Assembly: GCA_020638955.1 (NCBI GenBank)
Contig: JACKHO010000006.1
Span: 310,001 to 374,000, forward strand
Origin: Planctomycetaceae bacterium
Lineage (GTDB): Bacteria > Planctomycetota > Planctomycetia > Planctomycetales > Planctomycetaceae
DNA length: 64,000 nucleotides
Reading direction: 5' to 3'
The translations under genes and the position numbers were made by a program. The notes below the pieces were generated by a model that saw only the letters and a list, made by a program, of their open reading frames with translations, made no database searches and had not been told where the DNA came from. Shown one piece after another: positions 1-8,333 of the stretch. Each line of letters starts with the position of its first letter. Positions within the stretch are counted from its first letter, which is position 1.

Positions 1-61
1 GACTCTCTGCGGCGTGCTTTTCTGCTAAAATCCCCCCTCTGATTTTCCCTGGAAACTCACG

Positions 62-2620
62 GTGGAGCAACTTGTGTCAGAAGAGCAGCAGAACGCCTCT
101 GGAGATGACTACGGCGCGGACAAAATTCAGCACCTGGAAGGCATTGAAGGAATTCGGCATCGCCCCGCGATGTATATTGGCGGAACCGATTTGGTCGGGC
201 TGCATCACCTCGTCTGGGAGGTGAGCGACAACGTTCTCGACGAGTACTCGAACGGCTACGCGACGACCGCGAACGTTCAAATCAACGGTGATGGATCGAT
301 TACCGTTTCCGATGACGGCCGGGGTATTCCGGTCGGCATGATGAAGGACAAGGGAAAGAGCGCCCTCGAAGTGGTCTTCACCGAAATCCACGCTGGCGGA
401 AAATTCGACCGCAAGGCGTACGCCGTGGGAACCGGCGGACTGCACGGCGTCGGTATTACGGCGGTCAACGCCTGTAGCGAGTGGGTCGAAGTGGTCGTGA
501 AGCGGGAAGGCTTCGAATGGACCATGGAATTCTCGCGGGGACGCGTTACAGAGGATCTGAAAAAGGGACCGGCCACGAATCAGACAGGCACGACGGTCAC
601 CTTCAAACCCGATCCCCAAATCTTCCCGAACACAACCTTCAACTACGACACCATCCACAAGAAGCTGCAGGATAGTGCGTTTCTGAATGCGGGTGTGCGC
701 ATTCAATTGCACGACGAACGCTCCGGCCAGTCCGACACATTCCATTACGAAGACGGTCTCGCCGAGTTCGTGAAGTGGATTAACCGCACCGAAAATCCCA
801 TCCACTCCGATGTCATTCGGCTGAGTGGTGCTCAGGAAACCACTGAAGTGGACGTGGCCCTGCAGTGGAACGATGGTTACTCAGAGACCGTGCGCTGTTT
901 TGCCAACGGAATTTCCAACAGCGAAGGCGGCACGCACTTCTCGGGATTCAAAACGGCTTTGACCCGCGTGCTGAATTCCTACGGCAAACGCGAGAATTTG
1001 TTCAAGGACATGAATCCTTCGGGCGATGACTTCCGCGAAGGACTGGCCGCCGTGGTGACTTGTCGAATTCCGAACCCGCAGTTCGAATCGCAGACGAAAA
1101 TCAAACTGACGAATCCCGAAGTCGAAGGTGCGATGAACTCCATCGTCGGCGAAGGATTGACGAAGTACCTCGAAGAGAACCCTCAAATCGCCAAAATGAT
1201 TTGCCAGAAGGGGCTCCGTGCTGCGGAAGCACGTGAAGCCGCGAAGAAGGCCCGCGATTTGGCCCGCGACAAAGGGAAGGTCGGCACGGGCGGATTGCCG
1301 GAAAAGCTGCGGGATTGTCGAAATCACTCGCTGGACGTTTCGGAACTGTACCTGGTGGAAGGGGACTCTGCCGGTGGATCGGCCGACACGGGTCGCGATT
1401 CCGGCACGCAGGCCATTCTTCCGCTCCGTGGAAAAATCCTGAACGTGGAAAAGGCGCAGCTCATCAAAGTGCTCGCCAACAAGGAAGTCGCGGCACTCTT
1501 CAAAGCGATTGGCATTCCACCCGTTGCTGAAGAGCAGGACGTGTCCCGGCGTCGTTACGGGAAAATCATCCTGATGACGGACGCCGACGTCGACGGTTCG
1601 CACATCCGGACGCTACTGCTGACCTTTCTGTTCCGTCACATGCGCGAGTTGGTGAAGCAGGGAGCTGTGTATGTCGCCCAACCGCCGCTCTACCGCGTGT
1701 TGTCGAAAACGCGTCGCAATCAAAAGCCGCGGTATGTGCAGACGCACGAAGAAATGATGTCGGAACTGCTGAGCCTCGGCCTGCAGGGAGCCGAGCTGCG
1801 GTTGCTGCCCCGTGAAAGCCTGCTTTCTGAGCAGGTGGCGGAACACCGTGGTGCTCGCGAGGAAGAACGCGTCTTCAGCACGGAAGACCTGGCCAAACTG
1901 GCGACCATCCTGGCTCCGATGGATGATCCGATTGAAGCCATTGAGCGACGCGGCATTTCGCTGCGACGTCTCGCAATGGAGCACGCCACTGCCGACGGAC
2001 TGTTGCCGCGATATCAGGTGTTCCTGGGAGCCGATGAGCATTGGTTTGGCAGCAAACAGGAAGTCGATGCCTTCCTGGCCGAGCAACAGGAAAAGACGGG
2101 ACAGGAGCTCCGCATCGATGATGCCGCACGCGCAGCATCAACCGAAGGGAGTGAAGAACAGGATGGCGAAGCGAATCCGGCTCCTGTCGTCACCGTGACC
2201 GATCTCCACGGCATTCGTTCCGTGAACGACGCTCTTCGGACTTTGCAAACCGAGTACGGCCTCTCGCTGAACGATCTGCTGATACCGCCCGTCAAGAACG
2301 CGGAACAGGTTTATCCTTATCTCATCGAGAATAAGGACGCGCAAAAGCCCATCCAAAGCCTGCGAAACCTTGTGGGAACGTTGCGAGATCAAGGAGCCAA
2401 AGGCCTCACCTACACACGCTTCAAAGGTCTGGGAGAAATGAACCCGGACGAATTGTTCGAGACGGCCATGGACCCCGAAAGCCGTGTGCTGAAGAAAATC
2501 ACACTGGAAGACGCCGCCGCCGCCGAAGAAATCTTCCGCGTCCTCATGGGCGACCACGTCGAACCCCGCCGCGAGTTTATTGAAAAGCACGCACTCGATG
2601 TGAAGGATTTGGACGTGTAA
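62..2620 (+). CDS. gyrB: DNA gyrase subunit B
   Basis: ATP-dependent type II topoisomerase B subunit, which with GyrA introduces negative supercoils in the cytoplasm. At 852 aa it is slightly longer than the E. coli protein. Seen: a GHKL ATPase domain with the Glu/Asn pair of WEVSDN (about residues 52-57), DDGRGIP (84-90) and GGLHGVG (125-131); a TOPRIM domain with EGDSAGG (about 433-439) and DADVDGSH (about 507); and the C-terminal FKGLGEMNPDEL motif. About 180 residues separate PLYRVL from YTRFKGLGEMNP, comparable to the insertion in the TOPRIM region of Gram-negative GyrB. The start is GTG at 62; the first ATG-encoded Met falls beyond the beginning of the conserved region. No gyrA neighbour is visible, although the upstream side is cut by the window edge. 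Confidence 0.97.
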   Translation: MEQLVSEEQQNASGDDYGADKIQHLEGIEGIRHRPAMYIGGTDLVGLHHLVWEVSDNVLDEYSNGYATTANVQINGDGSITVSDDGRGIPVGMMKDKGKSALEVVFTEIHAGGKFDRKAYAVGTGGLHGVGITAVNACSEWVEVVVKREGFEWTMEFSRGRVTEDLKKGPATNQTGTTVTFKPDPQIFPNTTFNYDTIHKKLQDSAFLNAGVRIQLHDERSGQSDTFHYEDGLAEFVKWINRTENPIHSDVIRLSGAQETTEVDVALQWNDGYSETVRCFANGISNSEGGTHFSGFKTALTRVLNSYGKRENLFKDMNPSGDDFREGLAAVVTCRIPNPQFESQTKIKLTNPEVEGAMNSIVGEGLTKYLEENPQIAKMICQKGLRAAEAREAAKKARDLARDKGKVGTGGLPEKLRDCRNHSLDVSELYLVEGDSAGGSADTGRDSGTQAILPLRGKILNVEKAQLIKVLANKEVAALFKAIGIPPVAEEQDVSRRRYGKIILMTDADVDGSHIRTLLLTFLFRHMRELVKQGAVYVAQPPLYRVLSKTRRNQKPRYVQTHEEMMSELLSLGLQGAELRLLPRESLLSEQVAEHRGAREEERVFSTEDLAKLATILAPMDDPIEAIERRGISLRRLAMEHATADGLLPRYQVFLGADEHWFGSKQEVDAFLAEQQEKTGQELRIDDAARAASTEGSEEQDGEANPAPVVTVTDLHGIRSVNDALRTLQTEYGLSLNDLLIPPVKNAEQVYPYLIENKDAQKPIQSLRNLVGTLRDQGAKGLTYTRFKGLGEMNPDELFETAMDPESRVLKKITLEDAAAAEEIFRVLMGDHVEPRREFIEKHALDVKDLDV

Positions 2621-2747
2621 CGACGAGGCGAACGGAGGTAGTGTGGGGCTTCCGATTTCAACTTGCCCCTTCAACGGATACTCTGGGTTCGAAGTCGATA
2701 GGCACTGTCTCATGCTGGTGGCAGTCGACTCGGCTGATGTACTATTA

Positions 2748-2759
2748 ATGTGATCACAT
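2748..2759. promoter_or_regulatory. 12-bp perfect palindrome upstream of secreted VCBS protein
   Basis: ATGTGATCACAT is a perfect dyad about 65 bp before the ATG at 2825. It could be a regulator operator. It is not a CRP site, because the two TGTGA/TCACA halves have no 6-bp spacer. Function is inferred only from position and symmetry. Confidence 0.25.
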
Positions 2760-2824
2760 AGCAGTTCAATGTTAAGGATTTACTGAAGGCTGCAAGGCAG
2801 CTTCGTCAAATATGGGAATCCATC

Positions 2825-4993
2825 ATGCAGCGTCCACGTCGTAACTGCCACCCGCCGGCTCGTGTTGAATTGCTAGAACGACGCGAACTGCTGACCGCCG
2901 ATCTTTCCGACACCTTCGGTCGCTTACTCGTTGAGCCCGTGAACATCGACATCGATCTTCCATTCGGTGGAATCTGGCTGGAAGGTCGCTTTGAGGTCTA
3001 TGGCTCCGCTCCAAGGGGGGCGGCCATGGAACATCCGGCGATTCAAAATGTCCCATTGAATACTGGCATCCCAGACCCTGTCACCTATTTTACAGTCTTT
3101 AACGAGACGCCAGGGCGTTACATGGGGACCATTCAGGATTCAACGATCTTGGAAGATGGGAGGCAAATCTATGTGGGCGACAGTCAAGGCTGGTTCTTCT
3201 GCGACACATGCGCCCAACCGGGATTCCTGAACAACGACACATATTGGTTCCAGCAAGACCAACCGGTTGATCCCACTCCTCAATCAACCAGCGACTACCA
3301 GCTTCAGGAAGTCGCCCCGGACGGCATGTATCTTCATTTTGAACGGTATGGAGATTTCCGAACATCTGCATTCACCGCATGGTCTGGCGGCATTCACGAG
3401 GTAGTGATTGACATGAGTTCCGATGGCCAATACGCCATTGGAGGAAACGTCTACCGTCGTGCCGGGAACTTTTTCGATACGGTCGACTTGTCGGGTTTTG
3501 ATTTCTCCGTCTCGGTGCAGTCTCCCACGTGGCATAACATTGAAGTTGGCGACGATGGACAGGTCTATCTGGCGGGAAGTTGGTTCGACCTTGAAACGCT
3601 CACAGAACGGGTTGGGTTCTGGGATATAGACGGCCGCTTTATCGGAACGGCTCCTGGGGACTCATCCTATATGTCAGGATTTGGAGTGATTGACGGCGAA
3701 ATGTTCGCCGCTGTGCGATCCGGTGACCTCATCACTGGCGATGATTCCGTCCTCATTCGACTCAGCGACATGCAGTCGATCCGACTTGGTTCTATCTCGC
3801 CGGAATTGACGGGCGATTTTGCCACGGTTGTTGGTCCAAGCATTCGTAAAACGCCGCTCTTCGCCACCGATGGCAAACTCGGTGTCCTACTTACCAACGA
3901 AGACGGTCCATACGTTGCCGTCATTGAAACCTTCATCGAGCGGCAGGTTGTTGACGACACCCTCTTCTTTCAGGATGCCAGCGGCCAGTGGTTCTTCGGT
4001 CAGCCGGTCAATGGGCAATTGCAGATTGCCTCTGGACCGCGATGGTCCTCCATCGTCGAACCCTGGTTAGGAGATGTCAACAACGACGGCTACATAGATC
4101 TCATTGGATTTGATCGTAGCAGCGGCAACTGGTGGGTCGCCACCAATCAGCAGGACGGCACCTTTCGTACCACCCGTTGGGGCCGCTGGTTTGGTAACAG
4201 CAATCCTTTCCCCGACGCGTTTACCACCGAATGGAATGACATTACACTCGGCGACTTCGATGGCGATGGGCTCATCGATGTCGCTGGTCGCAATGACTTG
4301 GGCCGCTGGTGGATTGGCTACTCAACTGGTACCAGCTTCAGAAGTGTATCATCCGTTCGTTGGAATCCTACGGGTTGGCAGGAAGTCATGAGCGGTGATT
4401 TCAACGCCGATGGCCGGACTGACCTCGTAGCTCGCAACGAATTGGGGCAATGGTGGATCGCATCGGCTACCGGCACCGGATTTCAGTCCCGCTACGTTGG
4501 GCGATGGACCGCGACCGGTTGGGCTCACATCGAAGCTGGCGATTTCAATGCCGACGGCCTTACCGATATCATTGGACTCACCTCAACGGGACATTGGTGG
4601 GTCGCTCAGTCAAATGGAGTGAATTTCACCAATTCTTACCGTGGCCGCTGGAGTGGTATCGACGTTGCTGAACTTCTCATCGCCGATTTCACTGGCGACG
4701 GAATCGACGATATCCTCGCGCGATCCACCGCCGGGACCTGGTATCTCGCCAAACCGCATCCTGACACCGGCCGTTTCGCCGCTTCTGAGTGGACCGGAGC
4801 AACGGATCCGGCCCATCGCATGTCGGTTATCGGTGATTTCCAGCGGGATGGTTTCAGCGACGTCCTCTTGTTCAACACCGAGTTGTCCACATGGATCTTT
4901 CTTAGTTCAACCGGCACTGACTGGAACAAACAGATTCTGAGTGGCCAGCCCCCAATTCCCCTTCGACTGGTGGGCACAGGACAGTTCTTGTAG
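2825..4993 (+). CDS. Secreted VCBS/FG-GAP repeat protein with planctomycete N-terminal motif
   Basis: A 722-aa protein of unknown specific role, probably extracellular or cell-surface. Residues 14-25 carry ELLERRELLTA, a motif found at the N-terminus of many large exported planctomycete proteins in place of a classical signal peptide. The first roughly 400 residues resemble no family I can name, but contain short WYF-rich strands suggestive of a beta-propeller. From about residue 415 to the end there are six VCBS/FG-GAP-type repeats, each with a Ca-binding-like loop (DVNNDGYID, DFDGDGLID, DFNADGRTD, DFNADGLTD, DFTGDGIDD, DFQRDGFSD) followed by a W-W or WY strand. Such repeats usually form calcium-stabilised propeller blades involved in adhesion or carbohydrate contact. 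It is monocistronic. The ATG at 2825 is chosen because it places the motif directly at the N-terminus. Confidence 0.8.
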   Translation: MQRPRRNCHPPARVELLERRELLTADLSDTFGRLLVEPVNIDIDLPFGGIWLEGRFEVYGSAPRGAAMEHPAIQNVPLNTGIPDPVTYFTVFNETPGRYMGTIQDSTILEDGRQIYVGDSQGWFFCDTCAQPGFLNNDTYWFQQDQPVDPTPQSTSDYQLQEVAPDGMYLHFERYGDFRTSAFTAWSGGIHEVVIDMSSDGQYAIGGNVYRRAGNFFDTVDLSGFDFSVSVQSPTWHNIEVGDDGQVYLAGSWFDLETLTERVGFWDIDGRFIGTAPGDSSYMSGFGVIDGEMFAAVRSGDLITGDDSVLIRLSDMQSIRLGSISPELTGDFATVVGPSIRKTPLFATDGKLGVLLTNEDGPYVAVIETFIERQVVDDTLFFQDASGQWFFGQPVNGQLQIASGPRWSSIVEPWLGDVNNDGYIDLIGFDRSSGNWWVATNQQDGTFRTTRWGRWFGNSNPFPDAFTTEWNDITLGDFDGDGLIDVAGRNDLGRWWIGYSTGTSFRSVSSVRWNPTGWQEVMSGDFNADGRTDLVARNELGQWWIASATGTGFQSRYVGRWTATGWAHIEAGDFNADGLTDIIGLTSTGHWWVAQSNGVNFTNSYRGRWSGIDVAELLIADFTGDGIDDILARSTAGTWYLAKPHPDTGRFAASEWTGATDPAHRMSVIGDFQRDGFSDVLLFNTELSTWIFLSSTGTDWNKQILSGQPPIPLRLVGTGQFL

Positions 4994-5238
4994 GGCAGGC
5001 TCCCGCCTCAATGTTACCCACATTTTTTCAATTGGGTGATGTCGATTTTACACGGATGTGTTGGTGATTGTCTGGAACTCGTGCGGTTTCTTTGATTGGC
5101 ACGGGGATTGCCAGTGGGGTGGGTTGGCAGTGTCGAAGGAGGGAACCTTCGGGAGCAGGCTTCAGGATTGGTGAAGTCGGGTGAGTCACTGCGGAGTGTG
5201 CGATGCGGTTGTGTCGCGCGAGACAGCAGTGGTGCGCT

Positions 5239-5727
5239 ATGGAAGTGACCCCCATCAGTTGGGCGCAATGTGAGTTTGGAGATTGTCAGTTGGGCGATGC
5301 GCGTCGCACGCAACGATTGGTCAAAATTGGTGCCCAGATGCTCGCGAGGCCAGATGGCACTTCACCCGAACAAACTGAATCCTGGGCCGACTGCAAGGCT
5401 CTGTACCGGTTGATGAACTGCGAGGATGTCAGTTTCGAAGGCATTACCACGCCGCATTTTCAACGGACACGCGCCTCGGGTGAACCAGGTCAGGTGCGAT
5501 TAATTCTTAACGACACTACGGAAATTAATTATGGCCAGAAGCGTCGTGCACGAGGGCTCGGACCGGTCGGTCAAAACACTGGACGGGGATTCTTTTTACA
5601 TTCGGCGCTCATGCGTGATCCCAATTCCGAAGAAGTCATTGGTTTGGCCGGACAGGAAATCTACTATCGAGCTGAGCGTCCTCGGAGCGTGAAAAAAGTA
5701 ATCGTAGGGCCGGTGGTACCGGCCTGA
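5239..5727 (+). pseudogene. Truncated Tn5/IS4-like transposase (N-terminal domain only)
   Basis: The 162 codons from ATG 5239 match the N-terminal DNA-binding domain and the first part of the catalytic core of Tn5-type IS4 transposases. Seen: WAQCEFGDCQLGDARRTQRL, ALYRLMNCEDVSFEGI, and LNDTTEINY, where the first catalytic Asp of the DDE triad lies. Full-length relatives are about 450-480 aa, so roughly two thirds are missing. The reading frame is lost just where a palindromic repeat begins at 5705, which supplies the last few codons and the stop. This is a dead transposase remnant. No inverted terminal repeats were found around it. Confidence 0.8.
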
Positions 5728-5776
5728 CGTGGTGTGTGATGGTTGCCCTGCGAGTAGGCCGGTGACACCGGCCCTA
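5705..5776. repeat. REP-like double palindrome truncating the transposase
   Basis: Two 22-bp arms face each other: GTAGGGCCGGTGGTACCGGC(CT) at 5705-5726 and its near-exact reverse complement ending CACCGGCCCTAC at 5755-5776 (20 of 22 positions). Each arm is itself partly palindromic (GGCCGGT..ACCGGCC). This nested architecture is typical of REP/BIME elements. It begins at the point where the transposase reading frame stops resembling its family. Confidence 0.7.
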
Positions 5777-5811
5777 CAGGAACTATTTCAATTCAGTCAG
5801 GAGGGTGGCCA

Positions 5812-6165
5812 GTGAGGACTAGCAAAGTGCCTGGACAGCCAGCTTCACGTTGGCGATACGTTTTTTGGGGAGGACTGATTCTGGTTCTTGTAACGTGCCT
5901 GTATGCTGGCTCGTACCCTTTGGTGATACGAGTGGCCAGAGTCGCCACGATTGAGGACAAGGAATATTATGTTTTCTATACTCCGAATGGAGGTTGGTGG
6001 AGGGTGTACGGTCCTCTTCATTGCGTTTTGGCGGCGAACCCCTCGATCTACGATGCATATCGGTGTTGGGCTAAGCTATTTGGAGTGGAGCGAGAATTCA
6101 CCAATGCTGCCGTTGCATGGGAAGTCGACAGGATGGTTGAGCGGGAGGAGTTCGTCGAAGATTAG
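5812..6165 (+). CDS. Small membrane-anchored protein of unknown function
   Basis: 117 aa, not recognised. It starts at GTG 5812 behind a good ribosome-binding site (AGGAGGG at about 5799-5805). Residues about 15-38 form one hydrophobic segment (YVFWGGLILVLVTCLYAGSYPLV), preceded by basic residues, so the C-terminal part should face the periplasm. That part is acidic at the end (VEREEFVED) and contains a WWRVYGPLH stretch. The gene stands alone between the REP-like palindrome and a non-coding stretch. Codon use looks ordinary, and the clear RBS supports expression. Confidence 0.55.
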   Translation: MRTSKVPGQPASRWRYVFWGGLILVLVTCLYAGSYPLVIRVARVATIEDKEYYVFYTPNGGWWRVYGPLHCVLAANPSIYDAYRCWAKLFGVEREFTNAAVAWEVDRMVEREEFVED

Positions 6166-6707
6166 CCCGGCTGGAGGGTGGAGCATTCTGCGGCGGGTGG
6201 CATCGTCAAAGATGAGACGCAACTTGGTGGCACGCTCACATCGCGAAGCAGGGTGAGCATGAATGCGTTTGGCGCGTGAATACCCGCTCAATTACTTGAG
6301 TTGCCCCACGGGTGGCCCCGGTTGCTTTGCAACCGTTGGGGGCCGAAAGGCCAGGGAGGTTATCCCCAAGGTCGACCATCCATCTCAATCGACCCAGCCA
6401 TTCGGGTCGCGAGGCACGAAGGTGTGGTCAACTTGAATTGCCACTCCCATCACTTCACTCCGTTTCGTTCTGGGTCGTGCCACCCGATCCGCTTGAGTCA
6501 TTCCATTCATCCGACGGATTCGGAATCGGACGAAATGTTGAGTTTCATGTGCAATCCGACTTGTAACCGCGATGACGGGCACGTGTGCTCGCAGCAGCAA
6601 GTTGTTGTCAGTCTTGCGTCAATGGGCCGAGTGTCCGAACATCATGACATCTGAAAACAGGCGTTTGCCCTGTTACGTTGCATTTCCAGCTTTTCCGGAC
6701 TGAACTG
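6166..6707. other. Non-coding stretch with a long GC hairpin
   Basis: No convincing gene. Short frames here lack family resemblance and overlap each other. The notable element is a long hairpin at 6314-6343: GGCCCC and GGGGCC pair outside a GGTTGC..GCAACC stem. Its size and symmetry suggest a dispersed palindromic repeat or a terminator for the preceding small gene. Confidence 0.5.
6314..6343. repeat. Hairpin-forming palindrome
   Basis: The inner stem GGTTGC/GCAACC has a tiny loop, and the outer stem is GGCCCC/GGGGCC. There is no downstream T-run, so it is better explained as a REP-like element than as a classical terminator. Confidence 0.45.
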
Positions 6708-7694
6708 ATGACGTTTGTATTTCCGCAGCGTGGTTTGATTGCCGTCTGTTTGCTCTTCAGTGGTCTGGCGGACTCGGTTCACGGACAGAATTCGCAGCCG
6801 AAGTTGCAGGAAACGACCATTAACAGTTCGCTGAATGGCACGCCGCAGGGAGTGCGATTTTACCGGCCACAAGCATCTGAACCGCGTCCGCTGCTGGTGC
6901 TGCTGCATACCTGGAGCGGCGACTATCGGCAGGATCGATCTGACTGGCTGCAGGAGGCGGTGGACCGCGAGTGGTTTTACATTCAGCCCGATTTTCGTGG
7001 ACCCAACAATCGTCCCGAGGCGTGTGGCTCGGAGCTGGCACGACAGGATGTCATTGACGCACTCGACTGGGCACTCAAGGAGTTTGATGTCGATCACACC
7101 CGCGTTTATCTGGCGGGTGTTTCGGGCGGCGGTCACATGACCATGCTCATGTCGGGCTATGCTCCCAACCGCTTTTCGGCGGCGTCTGCCTGGGTGGGAA
7201 TTAGCGATTTGAAAGCGTGGTACGAATTCCATGCCCCCGACGGGAAGCCGGCGAAGTATGCGCAAATGATTTCCAATAGTTGTGGCGGTGCACCAGGGAC
7301 AAGTGCCGACGTCGATACCCAGTACGTCTCCCGCTCGCCGCTGACCGTATTGGCTCGGGCTACCGAGCTACCGCTCGACCTCAACGCCGGCATCAATGAC
7401 GGCCATTCAGGATCAGTGCCAATTTCTCACACACTACTGGCCTATAACGCAGTTGTCGTTGCCCGTGGTGAAACGCCCATTGCATCAACGACCATCGACG
7501 AACTGACAAAACGCCGCCGTGTTCCAGCGAACGAGTCGAGTGAGGTTGTCGACGAAACCTACGAACGCGAAATCCACTTCCGACGCCAGTCTGGCCCCAC
7601 GCGCGTTACCATTTTCGAAGGCGGCCATGAAGCCCGCCCGCATGCCGCCTGTGAGTGGCTCGCGAAGCAGCAACGAAAAGTTGTTACGCCATGA
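6708..7694 (+). CDS. Secreted alpha/beta-hydrolase (prolyl-oligopeptidase/esterase type)
   Basis: 328 aa from ATG 6708. An N-terminal Sec signal peptide is visible (hydrophobic 9-24, cleavage near VHGQ at 24-27), so the enzyme works in the periplasm or outside. The fold is alpha/beta-hydrolase: LLVLLHTWSGDY (63-73) carries the oxyanion region, GVSGGG (137-142) contains the nucleophile Ser139, and EGGHEARPH near the C-terminus supplies the likely catalytic His. Relatives include PHB-depolymerase-like and acetylxylan-esterase-like proteins, so a carbohydrate-ester or peptidase-like substrate is plausible but not proved. It overlaps the next gene by ATGA (7691-7694), implying translational coupling. 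A TTG at 6678 would give an unlikely extension before the signal peptide. Confidence 0.8.
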   Translation: MTFVFPQRGLIAVCLLFSGLADSVHGQNSQPKLQETTINSSLNGTPQGVRFYRPQASEPRPLLVLLHTWSGDYRQDRSDWLQEAVDREWFYIQPDFRGPNNRPEACGSELARQDVIDALDWALKEFDVDHTRVYLAGVSGGGHMTMLMSGYAPNRFSAASAWVGISDLKAWYEFHAPDGKPAKYAQMISNSCGGAPGTSADVDTQYVSRSPLTVLARATELPLDLNAGINDGHSGSVPISHTLLAYNAVVVARGETPIASTTIDELTKRRRVPANESSEVVDETYEREIHFRRQSGPTRVTIFEGGHEARPHAACEWLAKQQRKVVTP

Positions 7695-8179
7695 ATTCAG
7701 ATTCCCCGTCGGCAGATTCCGATTTAGTTGCTCAGCGTTTTCCCATTGCCAGCCGCATGCTCGATGTGTGGTACGCTGTCGTGCCGCCAGCAATGGCCGC
7801 GTCCGTTCTTGTTATGGTCGTTCTCGACGAGTTGGGGCCGAATCGGGTGGCGACTTGGTGGTTGATGGAGCATCAGGCTGCGTTCTATGCATTTTTTGCA
7901 CTCATACTTGCCCACAACCTGGGATTATTCTTCGCCATCATCCTCGTCTGGCGTTCTCCATTTTCCACGTTTGACCGCTGGAAAATTACGGGGCTGTTGC
8001 TGATTTTCCACGTACTCATCCAACCCCTGTGGCGATTCATTCTCGTGCCAGCCCAGGCAGATGAGTCCCGCCGCCCGCAAGCTCTCACGAAGTTCTACCG
8101 CTGGTCGTTGATTGGGATGGCGATTTGGACGTTGCTCGTCGTCGTTCTCGTGTTTCTTGATTCGCTGCAGGTGATATGA
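7691..8179 (+). CDS. Four-helix integral membrane protein of unknown function
   Basis: 162 aa from ATG 7691, which overlaps the esterase stop codon. Four hydrophobic segments are visible: about 29-47 (VVPPAMAASVLVMVVLDEL), 62-88 (AFYAFFALILAHNLGLFFAIILV), 97-118 and 140-160. A conserved family could not be named. Coupling to the upstream secreted hydrolase is the only functional hint. The gene ends about 120 bp before a hairpin at 8297-8321 that probably separates it from the convergent lyase gene. Confidence 0.7.
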   Translation: MNSDSPSADSDLVAQRFPIASRMLDVWYAVVPPAMAASVLVMVVLDELGPNRVATWWLMEHQAAFYAFFALILAHNLGLFFAIILVWRSPFSTFDRWKITGLLLIFHVLIQPLWRFILVPAQADESRRPQALTKFYRWSLIGMAIWTLLVVVLVFLDSLQVI

Positions 8180-8204
8180 GAACACACGCCTCGCCCGCAC
8201 TCAC

Positions 8205-8285
8205 ATGAAGTTTGTCGGCGTCGACCTCCACAAGCTGACTACCATAGCCGCCGTTCATGGATGTGGTGACGGACGGGCGGCTGTC
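8205..8285 (+). pseudogene. Possible IS110-family transposase N-terminal remnant
   Basis: From ATG 8205 the translation begins MKFVGVDLHKLT, which matches the start of the DEDD/RuvC-like domain of IS110-family recombinases (GVDLHK, with the first catalytic Asp). Similarity fades after about 15-25 codons, just before the hairpin at 8297. Too short to be functional. The assignment rests only on this motif. Confidence 0.4.
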
Positions 8286-8296
8286 TTACGCGCGGG

Positions 8297-8321
8297 CGTT
8301 CCTAAGCTCCGCTTGGGAACG
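8297..8321. repeat. Inverted repeat CGTTCCTAAGC / GCTTGGGAACG
   Basis: 11-bp arms with one G-T wobble and a 3-nt loop (TCC). A very similar GGAACG-type palindrome is dispersed in many bacterial genomes. It lies between convergent genes and could act as a bidirectional terminator. Confidence 0.6.
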
Positions 8322-8333
8322 AGGTGGCTTGGG

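Noticed and set aside
2749..2758. TGTGATCACA as a CRP binding site
   Set aside because: CRP half sites need a 6-bp spacer; here they abut. Kept only as an unspecified palindrome.
6301..6654. 117-codon frame downstream of the small membrane gene
   Set aside because: Covers a GC hairpin, has no coding-like motifs, and competes with overlapping frames.
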